Source: Sodalis glossinidius str. 'morsitans' (GTDB taxonomy: Bacteria > Pseudomonadota > Gammaproteobacteria > Enterobacterales > Enterobacteriaceae). From it: DNA of 64,000 nucleotides. The translations under genes were made by a program, and so were the position numbers. The notes under the pieces were generated by a model. That model was not told where the DNA came from, did not search any database, and was given only the letters and a program-made list of their open reading frames with translations. Shown piece by piece: positions 1-8,790 of this stretch (its first letter is position 1; the number at the start of each line of letters is the position of its first letter). The DNA lies in contig NC_007712.1 in the NCBI RefSeq assembly GCF_000010085.1, forward strand, positions 2,976,001 to 3,040,000, in the 5' to 3' direction.

Positions 1-156
1 AATCCCACCTCCGGGGTCATGATGGCCGTGCTGGCCATTGACCGCATCGGCTATGGCCAGTGGCTGCGTTTCGTCTTTCCTCTTACGCTACTGTGGCTGG
101 TGATTTCCATTATCGCCATCATTATTGGCGTGCAAATCCAATGGGGTCCCTTTTAA
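1..156 (+). CDS. C-terminal end of a YfcC/DcuC-like permease (partial)
   Basis: The first 51 codons are the open 3' end of a membrane protein whose start lies before the window. The segment opens with NPTSGVMMA, a motif seen near the end of YfcC-type and related C4-dicarboxylate or amino-acid carriers, followed by one strongly hydrophobic helix (about residues 26-44) and a short polar tail ending in WGPF. It would sit in the inner membrane. An M20 amidohydrolase starts 27 bases after its stop, and such permeases often sit beside peptidases or amidohydrolases that use the imported compound, so the two probably form a transcription unit. Substrate cannot be told from this fragment. Confidence 0.6.
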   Translation, partial: NPTSGVMMAVLAIDRIGYGQWLRFVFPLTLLWLVISIIAIIIGVQIQWGPF

Positions 157-182
157 GCCGCGCCAACGACAGGAAGAATGCC

Positions 183-1382
183 ATGACACCACCTTTAAAC
201 GGCGCCACGGTGGCGGATCTCTCCCCCTGGCACGACGAGCTAATCGCTTTGCGACACCATTTTCACCAACACCCTGAGCTGGCGTTTGAAGAACACCACA
301 CCGCCGCTACCATCGCGCGACAGCCCGGCGAATACAGCTATCAGGTCACCACCGGCGTCGCGGGCACGGGGGGCGTCTCCACCCTGCGACTGGGCGATGC
401 TAACCGCGCCATCGGTCTGCGCGCCGATATGGATGCCTTACCGATAAGCGAAGAAAATACCTTCGATTACCAAAGCAGTGAGTCCGGTAAAATGCATGCC
501 TGCGGCCACGACGGCCACATGACCATGCTTCTGGGTGCGGCGCGCTATCTGGCCGCCACACGCCGCTTTAACGGTACCCTGCATGTCATTTTCCAGCCGG
601 CGGAGGAGCGCGGTTTCGACAGCGGTGCGCAAAGAATGGTCGCAGAAGGGCTGTTCGACCGCTTTCCTTGCGACGCCGTGTTTGCCATGCATAATCATCC
701 CGGCCGGCCCTGCGGACAACTGATGAGCCGCCGCGGCCAGTTTATGGCCGCCGGCGACCGGGTATTCATTACCGTTCGCGGCATGGGCGGTTATGCGGCG
801 CGCCCGCATCTGGCGCAGGATCCGGTGGTGGGTGCCGCCAGCATTATCATGGCGCTGCAAACCGTGGTGGCGCGTAATGTGCCACCCGATCAGACGGCGG
901 TAATTACCATCGGCATGCTGCAAGGCGGCAAAGCGCTGAATGTGATCCCTGCAGAAGTGCAGTTAAGGCTAAGCGTACGCAGCTTCGACGGTCATTCGCG
1001 CGCTGCTGCGCCAGCGTATACCGACATTGTGCAGTTACAGTCGGCTAGTCTGGGATTAAGCGCCGAGATTAATTATATCGAGGGCTATCCGGTGGTCTGC
1101 AACAGCGAGGCGGAAACCTCCCTGGCGCTGCAGGTCGCCGCGGAACTGGTGGGCGAGGACAAGGTCGATGGCGAAATGGATTTGCTGACCGGGAGCGAGG
1201 ATTTCGCTTACATGCTACAGGCGAGTCCCGGCTGTCTGATACGCATCAGTAACGGTGAAGCGCAAGCCAATAAGATGTTGCACAACCCGGGCTACGACTT
1301 TAACGATAATAATCTGGTGTTAGGTGCCGCTTACTGGTCACGTCTGGTCGAGCGCTACTTGCCGCCGCGGACGCCCTTATGA
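183..1382 (+). CDS. M20D family amidohydrolase (hippurate/N-acyl amino acid hydrolase-like), possibly impaired
   Basis: A 399-residue zinc-dependent amidohydrolase that would release an amino acid from an N-acyl or N-aryl conjugate in the cytoplasm. The metal-site motifs are present: MHACGHDGH, QPAEE, MHNHPG and SEDFAYM near the C-terminus. The start at 183 follows an aggaag ribosome site; an upstream in-frame start would overlap the permease. Two oddities suggest decay. In the usual GGHAARPH lid motif the first His is Tyr (codon 792-794). At about 990-1022 the protein runs in a shifted frame: reading one base over restores the family-like RALLRQRI, so two compensating indels probably occurred. 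Residues 45-55 are also unlike the family. Full length and open, but activity is doubtful. Confidence 0.8.
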   Translation: MTPPLNGATVADLSPWHDELIALRHHFHQHPELAFEEHHTAATIARQPGEYSYQVTTGVAGTGGVSTLRLGDANRAIGLRADMDALPISEENTFDYQSSESGKMHACGHDGHMTMLLGAARYLAATRRFNGTLHVIFQPAEERGFDSGAQRMVAEGLFDRFPCDAVFAMHNHPGRPCGQLMSRRGQFMAAGDRVFITVRGMGGYAARPHLAQDPVVGAASIIMALQTVVARNVPPDQTAVITIGMLQGGKALNVIPAEVQLRLSVRSFDGHSRAAAPAYTDIVQLQSASLGLSAEINYIEGYPVVCNSEAETSLALQVAAELVGEDKVDGEMDLLTGSEDFAYMLQASPGCLIRISNGEAQANKMLHNPGYDFNDNNLVLGAAYWSRLVERYLPPRTPL

Positions 1383-1516
1383 AGGTCGCGGACCGGTCGG
1401 CGCGTGCCGCAGGCGTACCACCGGGCGCACTGCCGGTGCTGAATGCTGCGCTGACAACGGATGCCGGATGCCAAGAATACCGTTCCCTGTTGTCTGACAA
1501 ACCAATAAGGTTGATT

Positions 1517-1949
1517 ATGACTGATACATCGCACGTTGCGTTACAGTGCATCACCGCCCCGGACGTGCCGCCGCCGGCCGGCCACTTATTCCCATGCGGT
1601 AAAAGCGGGCAACTGGGTTTTCGTTTCCGGCGTGCTACCGGTGACGGTGTCGCCCCAGGCAAGTTTCACCGCTCAGGCCGAGGCGGCGCTTAATCTGTGC
1701 CGGCACATACTGGCAGCAGCGGATTGCGGCTGGCCGCAGGTGGTGCAATGCACGGCCTATATCGTCGGCATAGACCATTGGCCCGACTTCAACCGGCTAT
1801 ACGCGCAGTTTCTGCAAGACTATAAGCCGGCCCGGGCGTTGATGCCTGTGCCGGCGCTGCATCACGGGTATTTGATTGAGATACAACTAACGGCGATAGG
1901 TGCTTCGCCCCAGTCGTCCTGGCTGGCGGAACGCCACGGGGAAAGTTGA
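1517..1949 (+). pseudogene. RidA/YjgF family protein, frameshifted
   Basis: RidA-family proteins are small cytoplasmic enamine/imine deaminases that clear reactive intermediates of amino acid metabolism. The original start is probably the ATG at 1517. Its frame runs for about 25 codons to a family-like PPPAGHL and is then broken by an extra base near 1587; the rest of the gene is read one frame over, giving YSHAVKAGNWVFVSG, then CTAYIVGIDHWPDFN and ALHHGYLIEIQ. The open frame starting at 1536 is therefore an artefact of the shift. The position after an N-acyl amino acid hydrolase fits a small amino-acid catabolic cluster that has decayed. Confidence 0.8.
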
Positions 1950-1979
1950 TTCCACGGTGGAAATGGATTTGATGTTGCT

Positions 1980-2732
1980 ATGATAGTGTCTGAAATGTTG
2001 TCCTGTCTCGTTCTCGGCGTCGGGCTTGGAATATGCGGCGGTATGCTGGGCATTGGCGGCGGATTGATCGCCATCCCGGTGTTGAGCTTGCTGTTCCATA
2101 TGGATCAGCTTCTTGCCCAAGGCACCGAGCTGATTATGGTAACCCCCAATGTGCTGATCGGTTTTTTGCGCTACCGTCAGCATAACCAGATCGATCTGCG
2201 GCAAACATTAAAGCTGTGCCTGATTGCCACCGTTTCCGCCTGGTTCGCCGCGCAGGATGGCATCGGCCATACCAGTCGACAGACTGCAAAAAGCGTTTGC
2301 CGCGTTTTTGCTGCTGCTTGCGGCCTATTACCTCTGGCAGTGGTTCGACAGCCACCGCCATCCGGTTGCCGTTGCCCTCCTGCCCACCCGCTTTTTGCCC
2401 CTTCTCGGTATCGCCAGCGGTTTCATGTCGGGCATTTTCACCGTCGGCAGCGGACTGGTGGTGGTACAGGCGCTGGTATCGCTGTTCGGCTTTAGCCAAA
2501 GCAGGCGCAAGGGATCGCCCTGGCTCTGGTGGTCCCTGGCGCCCTGACGGCTCTGTTTTCCTATGCGCAAGCCGGCAACGCGGACTGGAGTATCGGCCTG
2601 CCGCTGGCGCTGGGCGGGATCATCAGCGTATCCTGGGGCGTCGCTTTAGCGCACAAGCTGCCCGTGACGTGGCTGAAGTTTGCCTTCTGTATGGTGCTTA
2701 TCGGCGTGGCAATCGCGATGCTGGCGGCCTGA
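1980..2732 (+). pseudogene. TauE/SafE family membrane exporter, broken by frameshifts
   Basis: TauE/SafE (YfcA-like) proteins are inner-membrane permeases for sulfite, sulfonates and organic anions. The first frame gives the family-typical glycine-rich start GICGGMLGIGGGLIAIPV and continues to KLCLIATVSAW. The protein then shifts frame at about 2245 to give AAYYLWQW and GIASGFMSGIFTVGSG, the second repeat of the fold, and shifts again near 2510 to ALVVPGALTALFSYAQAG and a final hydrophobic segment. About 250 residues would be the normal length, which the three pieces add up to. At least two indels separate them, so no functional protein is expected. Confidence 0.85.
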
Positions 2733-3138
2733 GAACACGACAACGAGATGATCGCCACGAGCTCGGTGCTATGGCAACGACTGCCGTGGCTCTCTCGGCA
2801 CCACAATGGCGATAGTTACCGTCACGGCCGCAAGCTTTGGCAACAACGGCGGTATCCTGTTCGCGGAAACCTTGTGGCAATCGTCCTGTGAAATTACACA
2901 GAACATCCACAGGCGCGCCAAACGTTTACTCTCCTTCCCCTATAACGTCACCCATATAAAAAAAAATAAAATCATAAATATACTAGAAACTCTCTCAATT
3001 ATAACCTTCGCTTGGGCACCATTTCGATTTCCGTTTCGTCAGAAAACGTTCCTCTAGTGTGTAAAATTATACAGTTACCATATTTCGATTTCATTAGAAT
3101 TGATTTAATTAATTCACATTTTTCAATGAGAACTGATT
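2733..3138. other. Gene-free spacer before the PTS cluster
   Basis: About 400 bases without a recognisable gene. The last 190 bases (2950-3138) are clearly richer in A and T than the surroundings, with A tracts near 2958, and run directly into the start of the PTS IIB gene, so they probably hold the promoter of that cluster. I see no convincing operator. Confidence 0.5.
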
Positions 3139-3414
3139 ATGAAACACATGATGATCTGCTGTGGCGCCGGTGTGGCGACCAGTACCGTAGCGCTGAAAAA
3201 ATTGGAAGCTTATCTGACGGCGGAAGGCCTGCTCGACAAGGTAAGAATTTCGCAGGGTACCGTGGCCGAAGCCGCCACACGCAGCGACCTGGATTTTATC
3301 GTCTCCACCTCTACCGCCAAGGTGGCGGTAGAGGTGATTAATGCGCTGCCGCTGTTGACCGGCATCGGCACCGAGAAAGTATTTGAGAGCGTTAAAGCCC
3401 AGATCCTGGGCTGA
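3139..3414 (+). CDS. PTS system galactitol-type IIB component
   Basis: A 91-residue cytoplasmic phosphocarrier that would take phosphate from IIA onto a cysteine and pass it to a polyol or sugar during uptake. The N-terminal P-loop-like phosphocysteine motif CGAGVATST lies at residues 8-16, as in GatB-type IIB proteins, and the length fits the family. It is the first gene of a IIB-IIC-IIA set; the IIC start follows 16 bases after its stop. The gene itself is intact, but its membrane partner is not, so the transporter is probably dead. The substrate (galactitol or another polyol) cannot be read from this subunit. Confidence 0.85.
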   Translation: MKHMMICCGAGVATSTVALKKLEAYLTAEGLLDKVRISQGTVAEAATRSDLDFIVSTSTAKVAVEVINALPLLTGIGTEKVFESVKAQILG

Positions 3415-3430
3415 GGCTGAGTGTCCCGCC

Positions 3431-4300
3431 ATGTTTATTATCGACTACATTATCAGTAACGGCGCGTCAGTGATAATGCCGCTGATCTTTATTGTATTGG
3501 GACTTATCCTGCGGCTGCGGATATCGCAGGCGATCAAAGCCGGCCTGATGGTGAGCATTGGGTTTATCGGTCTTAGTATTACCGTTAATTTGATGATTGA
3601 TTCGCTTACACCGGTCAGTCATGCCATCGTTAATCGCTTCGGCCTGAACCTGACCGTACTGGATATGGGCTGGCCTGCCGCGACCGCGGTGGCGATGGGC
3701 ACCCGCGTCGGTGCTCTGGTGATACCGGTGTGCGTCGCGCTGAATGTATTGATGCTATACACCAAAACCACACGTATCCTGAACGTCGATATCTGGAACC
3801 TCTGGCATCACGCCTTTGCCGGTTCGCTGGTGGCCATCATCACCGATAACCTGTGGCTGGGTTTGTTCGCGGCGGTGCTTAACTGCGCCATCACCATGGT
3901 GATCACCGATCGTACCAGTAAAGATGTGGAAAAATACCTCAGCCTGCTGGGTATTTCCGTCCCCCACGGCTTCTCCGCTTCGTTCGTTCCCGACGCCTGA
4001 CTGTGAATTTCGTGGTGGATCGCATCCCTTATGTACGCAACATTAAACTTGATACCGAGGTGATCCAGCACCGGCTTTTCTCTGCCTAACGGCGCCTCCA
4101 ACATCAGCAGCGTTGACTACGCCGGCGCTATGCTGCCTTGGGCAATGATCCAGGGTTTCAAATTAAAAGTGGTGAGCGTCGTGGTCCTCACCGTAATAAC
4201 CGTACTGCTGGCGCTATGGAACCGGCGCAAAATCCTCCAGGAAGCGCGCGAACTGGCACAAGCGCAGCAGGCTGAAACCAATGTGGGGAATGCATCATGA
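3431..4300 (+). pseudogene. PTS system galactitol-type IIC component, internally deleted
   Basis: GatC-type IIC proteins are about 450 residues and form the membrane channel. Here the first 189 codons are open (MFIIDYIISNGAS onward, several membrane helices, GWPAATAVAMGTRVGA) and end with a frame-breaking stop at 3998. Short homologous pieces follow out of frame: FVVDRIPYVRNIKLD at about 4009-4055, and a C-terminal helix AMLPWAMIQGFKL running to the stop at 4298-4300. Only about 300 bases separate the N-terminal half from the final stop, so well over 400 bases of the middle and C-terminal half are deleted. The 3' end still overlaps the IIA start (ATGA type), showing the original operon layout. 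Confidence 0.85.
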
Positions 4301-4752
4301 TGTTTAGCGAAAAACGTGTCTTCGTGGTTGACCAGCCGGTCAGCCGGGAGCAATTACTGACCCGGCTGGCGGACAGCCTGCTGGCCGATGGCCTGGTCAA
4401 AGACAGTTTTCTCGGCGGCGTACTGGCACGCGAGAAGGAATATCCCACCGGCATCGATATGGAAACCCATGCGATCGCCATTCCGCATATCGAATACGAG
4501 CACGTTAACCATACCGGTTTTGCTGTCGCCATCAACCGCGCTGGCGTTGAGTTTCACCGTACCGACGATCCGGCGCTGCGGGTGAAACCGGCTATCGTAG
4601 TACTAATGGCCATCGACCCGACCTGCGAAAAGGTCGCGATTGTCCAATCTCTCTTCGCCCTGCTGGCGGATGTTGATGCAGTGAACAAAATCAGCGAATA
4701 CTCGCCGGCGGAGATAGCAAAAACATTCTTTCAGGCCATCACAACTCGCTAG
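4297..4752 (+). CDS. PTS system galactitol-type IIA component
   Basis: A 151-residue cytoplasmic phosphocarrier of the mannitol/fructose-type IIA fold, as in GatA. It accepts phosphate from HPr on a histidine; the candidate is His64 in AIPHIEYEH. The start overlaps the stop of the broken IIC gene by two bases, so translation was coupled. Length and fold pattern are complete and no lesion is visible. With IIC deleted it has no transporter to serve, so it is either a leftover or serves another IIC in the genome. The gene order IIB-IIC-IIA differs from E. coli gatABC, which argues for a related but distinct polyol system. Confidence 0.8.
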   Translation: MMFSEKRVFVVDQPVSREQLLTRLADSLLADGLVKDSFLGGVLAREKEYPTGIDMETHAIAIPHIEYEHVNHTGFAVAINRAGVEFHRTDDPALRVKPAIVVLMAIDPTCEKVAIVQSLFALLADVDAVNKISEYSPAEIAKTFFQAITTR

Positions 4753-4790
4753 AATGGGGAGACAGCCAAAGAGCAAAGGGGAAGACGGCG

Positions 4791-5120
4791 GTGAATAAAG
4801 CCATGTTGAGGGTTAGCCAGGTGATCGACATCGCCATGGTGAGCCGCAAAACCGTTTACAACGCCATCAACAGTGGGCGGTTGAAATACCAACTGGTGTT
4901 TCACAACAATCGCCAGGTGCGAATGTTTCACCAGGATGATGTGCTGGACGCCTTCCCCAAAGCCAACCGCGCCGCGCTGGAATTTCAGGCGCTGCAACAG
5001 GAAGTTGAGCGCCTGAAATTCGCTTTATCCGAACTGCAAAAAGCCGTCGAGGCCATGGATCCCCCTGTACGTACGGAAATGACCGAGGCACGTTTCACAC
5101 CTAAAACGCCGCCGAAATGA
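4791..5120 (+). CDS. Small helix-turn-helix protein with C-terminal coiled coil
   Basis: A 109-residue protein I do not recognise by name. The N-terminal 50 residues look like a MerR/excisionase-type winged helix: RVSQVIDIAMVSRKTVYNAI is a helix-turn-helix pattern, followed by basic strand residues and a HQDDVLDAF segment typical of the wing. Residues 64-92 (ALEFQALQQEVERLKFALSE and beyond) form a heptad-like coiled coil for dimerisation. A GTG start at 4791 and an ATG at 4803 are both possible; a purine-rich aaagggg lies 5' of the GTG. It follows the IIA gene by 38 bases in the same direction and could be a local regulator or a phage-type leftover. Confidence 0.6.
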   Translation: MNKAMLRVSQVIDIAMVSRKTVYNAINSGRLKYQLVFHNNRQVRMFHQDDVLDAFPKANRAALEFQALQQEVERLKFALSELQKAVEAMDPPVRTEMTEARFTPKTPPK

Positions 5121-5782
5121 ACCCGACCTGACGCCGTACTGCGCACCGCCGGCGATCACCGCACCGGTGATAAAAGCCGCGCTCCCGCCAGAATAACGCG
5201 CGTCTCAGCAACTTTTGCTGCCGGGTATAGTGCGCAATGGCATGGGGCTTCCGCAAGGATTTGCGGCATCTTGCCGTCCACATTTGCTGCCATCTTGGTA
5301 TCTCTCCCCCCGCCTGTAACCGTTTGACGGTAATATTTCGTGCACCGAGACAGCCTGGTCAGCCTGAAATGCTGCTGCCCCTCCCGCGTTTTAGCAGCAT
5401 GACCGATGACCGCGACGGTCGCCAGTATTGCAGATGCCACATAATTTATGGCTTCATCCGCACCCTGCGCCACCGGTGCGACGGTGGTTGCCGGCTCAGC
5501 CCGCGTTTAACACCGGTAATCAGGGCGATCTCATTAAAAGGCGGTGGATCATTATTGCAACCCTGTGCCTGGGAATAGGGTAAAGAAAATGGAATAGAAC
5601 GCTTTCCATCCTGTGTGGCACTCCCCTGTTTCCCGTTCGACGGGGAAATGCAACAGGTGTCGGCGCCAATAGTGTTTCCATTGATAGCGTTACGATCGTT
5701 CTGTTCCCGATCGGCAGGGGGCTTTTACAAAGGCCGCTACGCATTTTATAATGAGCATTACTGAATTAACGCTGAGCAGATT
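5121..5782. other. Gene-poor spacer, nothing recognised
   Basis: About 660 bases. Several short open frames exist on both strands, the longest being 105 codons on the minus strand (5156-5473), but none shows a family motif, codon pattern or ribosome site that I can support. It is probably decayed sequence. Confidence 0.4.
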
Positions 5783-6412
5783 GTGGGACGACATAAACAG
5801 TTTGATGAATGCGAAGCGCTGGACGCAGCATTAACCGTTTTCTGGCAGAAAGGTTATGAAGGCGCCTCGTTTGAAGATTTGACCAAGGCAACGGGCGTGG
5901 CACGTCCCGGCCTTTACGCAGCATTTTGGCAATAAGGCGTCGCTGGTTGGTAAAGCCCTTGACCTTTATGAGACAAAATACCTGTGTTTCATGACGGAGG
6001 CCTTGGAACAACCGACCTCGTTAAAGGTAGTGGAACACATGCTGCGCGGCGCCTTGGCTCTGCACACCTTGGCTGCCTGGGCATAAACGGCGCCCTCGCC
6101 TGTTCTAACGACGCCGAATCGATTCGTTGCAAGCTGGTGCGCCGGCGCGAGTCAGCACAATCATCGTTAGGCATGCGTCTTTAACAGGCTCAGGCAGAGG
6201 GCTATTTGCCGGCGTGGGTAAACACGGCAAATATGGCCTCCTATATCATGGCCGTCTCGCAGGGTATGGCGGTATAGGCGAAGGCCGGCGCGTCAAAGGA
6301 GATGCTGGAAGGTTTGGTCAATCACGTGCTGAGCACCTGTCCCACTGCGTGGCGAGCCACGCTGAGATTCACGAGTTTATGCAAGCGTCACAGCATCGAA
6401 CCATTAAACTAT
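5783..6412 (+). pseudogene. TetR family transcriptional regulator, frameshifted
   Basis: TetR repressors bind operators through an N-terminal helix-turn-helix and release them when a ligand binds the C-terminal domain. From a GTG at 5783 the frame gives the family signature: ALTVFWQKGYEGASFEDLT followed by KATGVARPGLYA. A frameshift near 5925 breaks it; the next pieces are NKASLVGKALDLYETKYLC and MLRGALALHTL in other frames, with further shifts before the C-terminus near 6400. The gene faces a divergent-oriented SDR gene end to end. TetR genes of this type often regulate an adjacent oxidoreductase; here both members are dead. Confidence 0.75.
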
Positions 6413-6849
6413 TTAAACCGTAGGAACGGTGCCCCCGTCAATGACGTATTCCGTACCGGAAATCGCTGCGGCCAGGGGTGACACCAGGAACGCAATAAGA
6501 TGGACGACCTCGGCAGGCGTAGAGAGCCGTCCGAGTGGAATGCCGCCAAGAGCGTTCATGATGATACGTTTTCAGTTCACGCCTGCCGGGCAAAGCGTTC
6601 GGCCAGCGCGACGGCGGCCTCGGTCCCTATCCACCCCGGCGCCACACGGACAACCCAGATGCCTTTTGGCGTCACTTCTTTTGACAAGCTTTTACTGTAC
6701 GTCGACAGTGCCGCTTTGGCCGCGGCATAGGCCGTCGTTGATTCAGGCAAAGGCAGCTCGCGCTGAATTGATGTGACGTAGATGATGACGCCGTTTTGCT
6801 GCGCCAGCATCCCGGGCAACAGCGCGCGATCCAGACGGACAGCCGCCAA

Positions 6850-7978
6850 TAGATACCGTCTTGCCAGTTATCTTGCAAGACATATTCCAGCATCGAACAC
6901 CTGCCCTGATTTCAGCACTCCGTAAGCTTGTTGCAATAGTTTCTTCATTGCCGCACACACGACAACTTTCCCTGATTTATTACGTGCATTCATACGCTCT
7001 TTCAGCGCTATTATTACTGGGTTATAGCACATTACCGTCAGGGCCGGCATATACAGGGCTTTACGTATCATGGCGTTGCCCACCTTTGATATCCGACTTT
7101 TACCTTTCCACAGCCCAGACTCCTGCAACATCGGATTCAGACCAGCCCAAGCCACGACAGCTTTGCTGCTATCGAACCGTGACATATCACCAAAATAGCC
7201 CAATATCATGCTACTCAACACGCCAGCTATCCCAGGGATCGATTCCAACAGTTCCCTGTTTTGCTTAAGACTTGGATCGTTGCCTATATGATTGTCCATC
7301 GCCTGTTTTATCTCTGCTATTTGGGTATCCAGCGCAGCGATGACCGCGCGGATGGAAACCTGTACTAACGGGGGGGCTGTTTCCAGGCGATTTTCTTCCA
7401 TCTGCTTCATTTCCTACAGATTTATTAGCCGGTTGACCAACGCTTTCAGCTTTCTTTCATTCAGCGGCAACGCTTGCCACAACACGGGAGCATGCAGCTT
7501 ACAATAACGCGCGATCATGCGTGCATCGCCTTTATCTGTCTTGTTACGACTCAGTTCACTGCAGCCGAATGATTTTATGCGTGCTGGATTTTCCACGCTC
7601 ACAGCGTAACCTATATCAGCCAGGAAAGTAGACAATAGCTCACTGTAAGCACCTGTTGCTTCCATGCATATAGGCAGTCACCGAACGGCTCAAGCCATTT
7701 TTTCAGCGCATCGAAACCCTTAGGCGTGTTAGAAAAGGCTTTGGATTTGTAGGCTGCTTTACCTTTCCAGACTGCAACGTCAAATTTCTGGGAAGCAACA
7801 TCAATGCCGACAGGGGTGAGAATTTGCACGTGCTATCTCCTTCTGGGTGAATCAGGAAACCGCCATGACCTTCCTTATAGATACGTGCTCCAGGCACAGG
7901 ATACCGTCCAGTCTTGAAGGCGGGAGATAAGTCGTGGGGGATGAATCTATTGGACAGGCTCTAAGCCCGAGGGAGGGT
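6850..7978 (-). mobile_element. IS110-family insertion sequence, copy 1 (1129 bp)
   Basis: The limits come from comparing this segment with 59131-60259: the two are collinear over 1129 bases with only three differences that I noticed, and identity stops at both ends. No clear terminal inverted repeats are visible, as expected for IS110 elements. The element splits an SDR gene. Its transposase frame is on the minus strand and is interrupted at the same two places as in copy 2. Confidence 0.9.
6868..7829 (-). pseudogene. IS110-family transposase with frameshift and amber codon (copy 1)
   Basis: IS110 transposases are DEDD-type recombinases. The first frame (7829 downward) holds VGIDVASQKFDVAVWKG, containing the first catalytic Asp. 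A one-base shift near 7665 separates it from MEATGAYSELLS, containing the catalytic Glu. That second frame ends in LVNRLINL and an in-frame TAG at 7414-7416, after which the same frame continues with EMKQMEENRLE and the C-terminal Transposase_20 region (ESIPGIAGVLSSMILGYFGD, then WAGLNP and a GKSRISKVGNAMIRKALY stretch). One indel and one sense-to-amber change therefore inactivate it. The second copy has exactly the same two lesions. Confidence 0.85.
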
Positions 7979-8376
7979 TCCATCTCACCCACAACTTCCC
8001 GATGATCAGTCGGGGAGCATAATACCCTGAGTACAATGATCGAGATACAAGGTTAAGGTTAAGATTCAGCTCCCACTCCTCCTCCCCCCAGCACGGCGAA
8101 ACTTCCTCCCGGCGCAGACGAGCCGCCCAGCACATGCACAAGATATCGACGCCCCCTAAATATGTATTGACCACGCTCGCCACGATGTTACAGCCCTCTG
8201 GGTGGTCAGGTCGGCCGTGACAAAAAAATCAGCCTGCATCTCCACCGGCAGGTTGCGCGCCGTGGTGAGTAAGCAGGCGCACAGTTCTTGCATTACCTGT
8301 ACCACCGCTTTGCCGACGCCTTTGGTCCCCGAGGTGACCAGCACACGCTGACCTTGTAATTTCATATCCCAATGCA

Positions 8377-8702
8377 TCAGCTTATCTCCAGAGTGAGGAT
8401 TTTATCGTCCGCGAGTTTGAACAGGTGCCGCAGCTGCACGGGACTTCCGTGAAAATCACCAACGACTTTAGCGACCACTATCACCCATTCTCCCTGCCGC
8501 ACACTTTTCAACGCTTCGATGCTGTAGGCGTACTTCTGTTGCGCTTCACGCACCAACAAGCAATAGCGTCATATCCGTGATAACACTGCCCTTCATCCAT
8601 CACGACCGCATTGGGAGCGAAACAGTGGTCAATCGCGTCAATGCCACGTCGTTGCTGACCGCAAAAAAGGTCACAAGCGCTTCGGGTAATAATAGCGTCA
8701 TG
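8377..8702 (-). pseudogene. NTF2/SnoaL-like protein, frameshifted
   Basis: SnoaL-like proteins are small alpha-beta cone proteins that act as isomerases, hydrolases or ligand binders. From an ATG at 8702 the frame starts LLPEALVTFFAVSNDV, then shifts; CFAPNAVVMDEG and CYHGYDAI can be read in another frame, and the last 60 codons return to an open frame ending VQLRHLFKLADDKILTLEIS. Two indels are needed to restore it. Its stop overlaps the start of the SDR gene (TGATG), so the pair was translationally coupled, and an HxlR-type regulator is divergent from it. Confidence 0.65.
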
Positions 8703-8790
8703 GTTGTCCTAATTAATCATTGCCGTACGGTCATTTTCTTCATAAGCTAACGCTTTATCAAGAACACACAGAAAAGTAAGTTACCTACCC

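Larger units (their letters stand above)
6413..8377 (-). pseudogene. SDR family oxidoreductase interrupted by an IS110 element
   Basis: Short-chain dehydrogenases are NAD(P)-dependent cytoplasmic enzymes. The 5' part (8377 down to about 8055) reads LQGQRVLVTSGTKGVGKAVV, the nucleotide-binding TGxxxGxG region with one Gly changed to Ser, and goes on in shifted frames to GGVDILCMCW and an ELNLNL segment. The 3' part (6849 down to 6413) resumes with LAAVRLDRALLPGML, keeps the catalytic AYAAAKAAL motif and ends in EYVIDGGTVPTV and a stop. Between them lie an IS110 copy (6850-7978) and about 75 extra bases (7979-8055) not found beside the second copy. Apart from the insertion there are at least two frameshifts. 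The start overlaps the preceding NTF2-like gene as TGATG. Confidence 0.85.

Noticed and set aside
5156..5473. 105-codon open frame on the minus strand as a possible lipoprotein gene
   Set aside because: No lipobox, no ribosome site and no recognisable family; composition is like the surrounding decayed sequence.
7400..7420. Programmed recoding of the IS110 transposase
   Set aside because: No slippery heptamer or downstream structure could be identified at the break points; shared inactivating lesions are simpler, although not proven.
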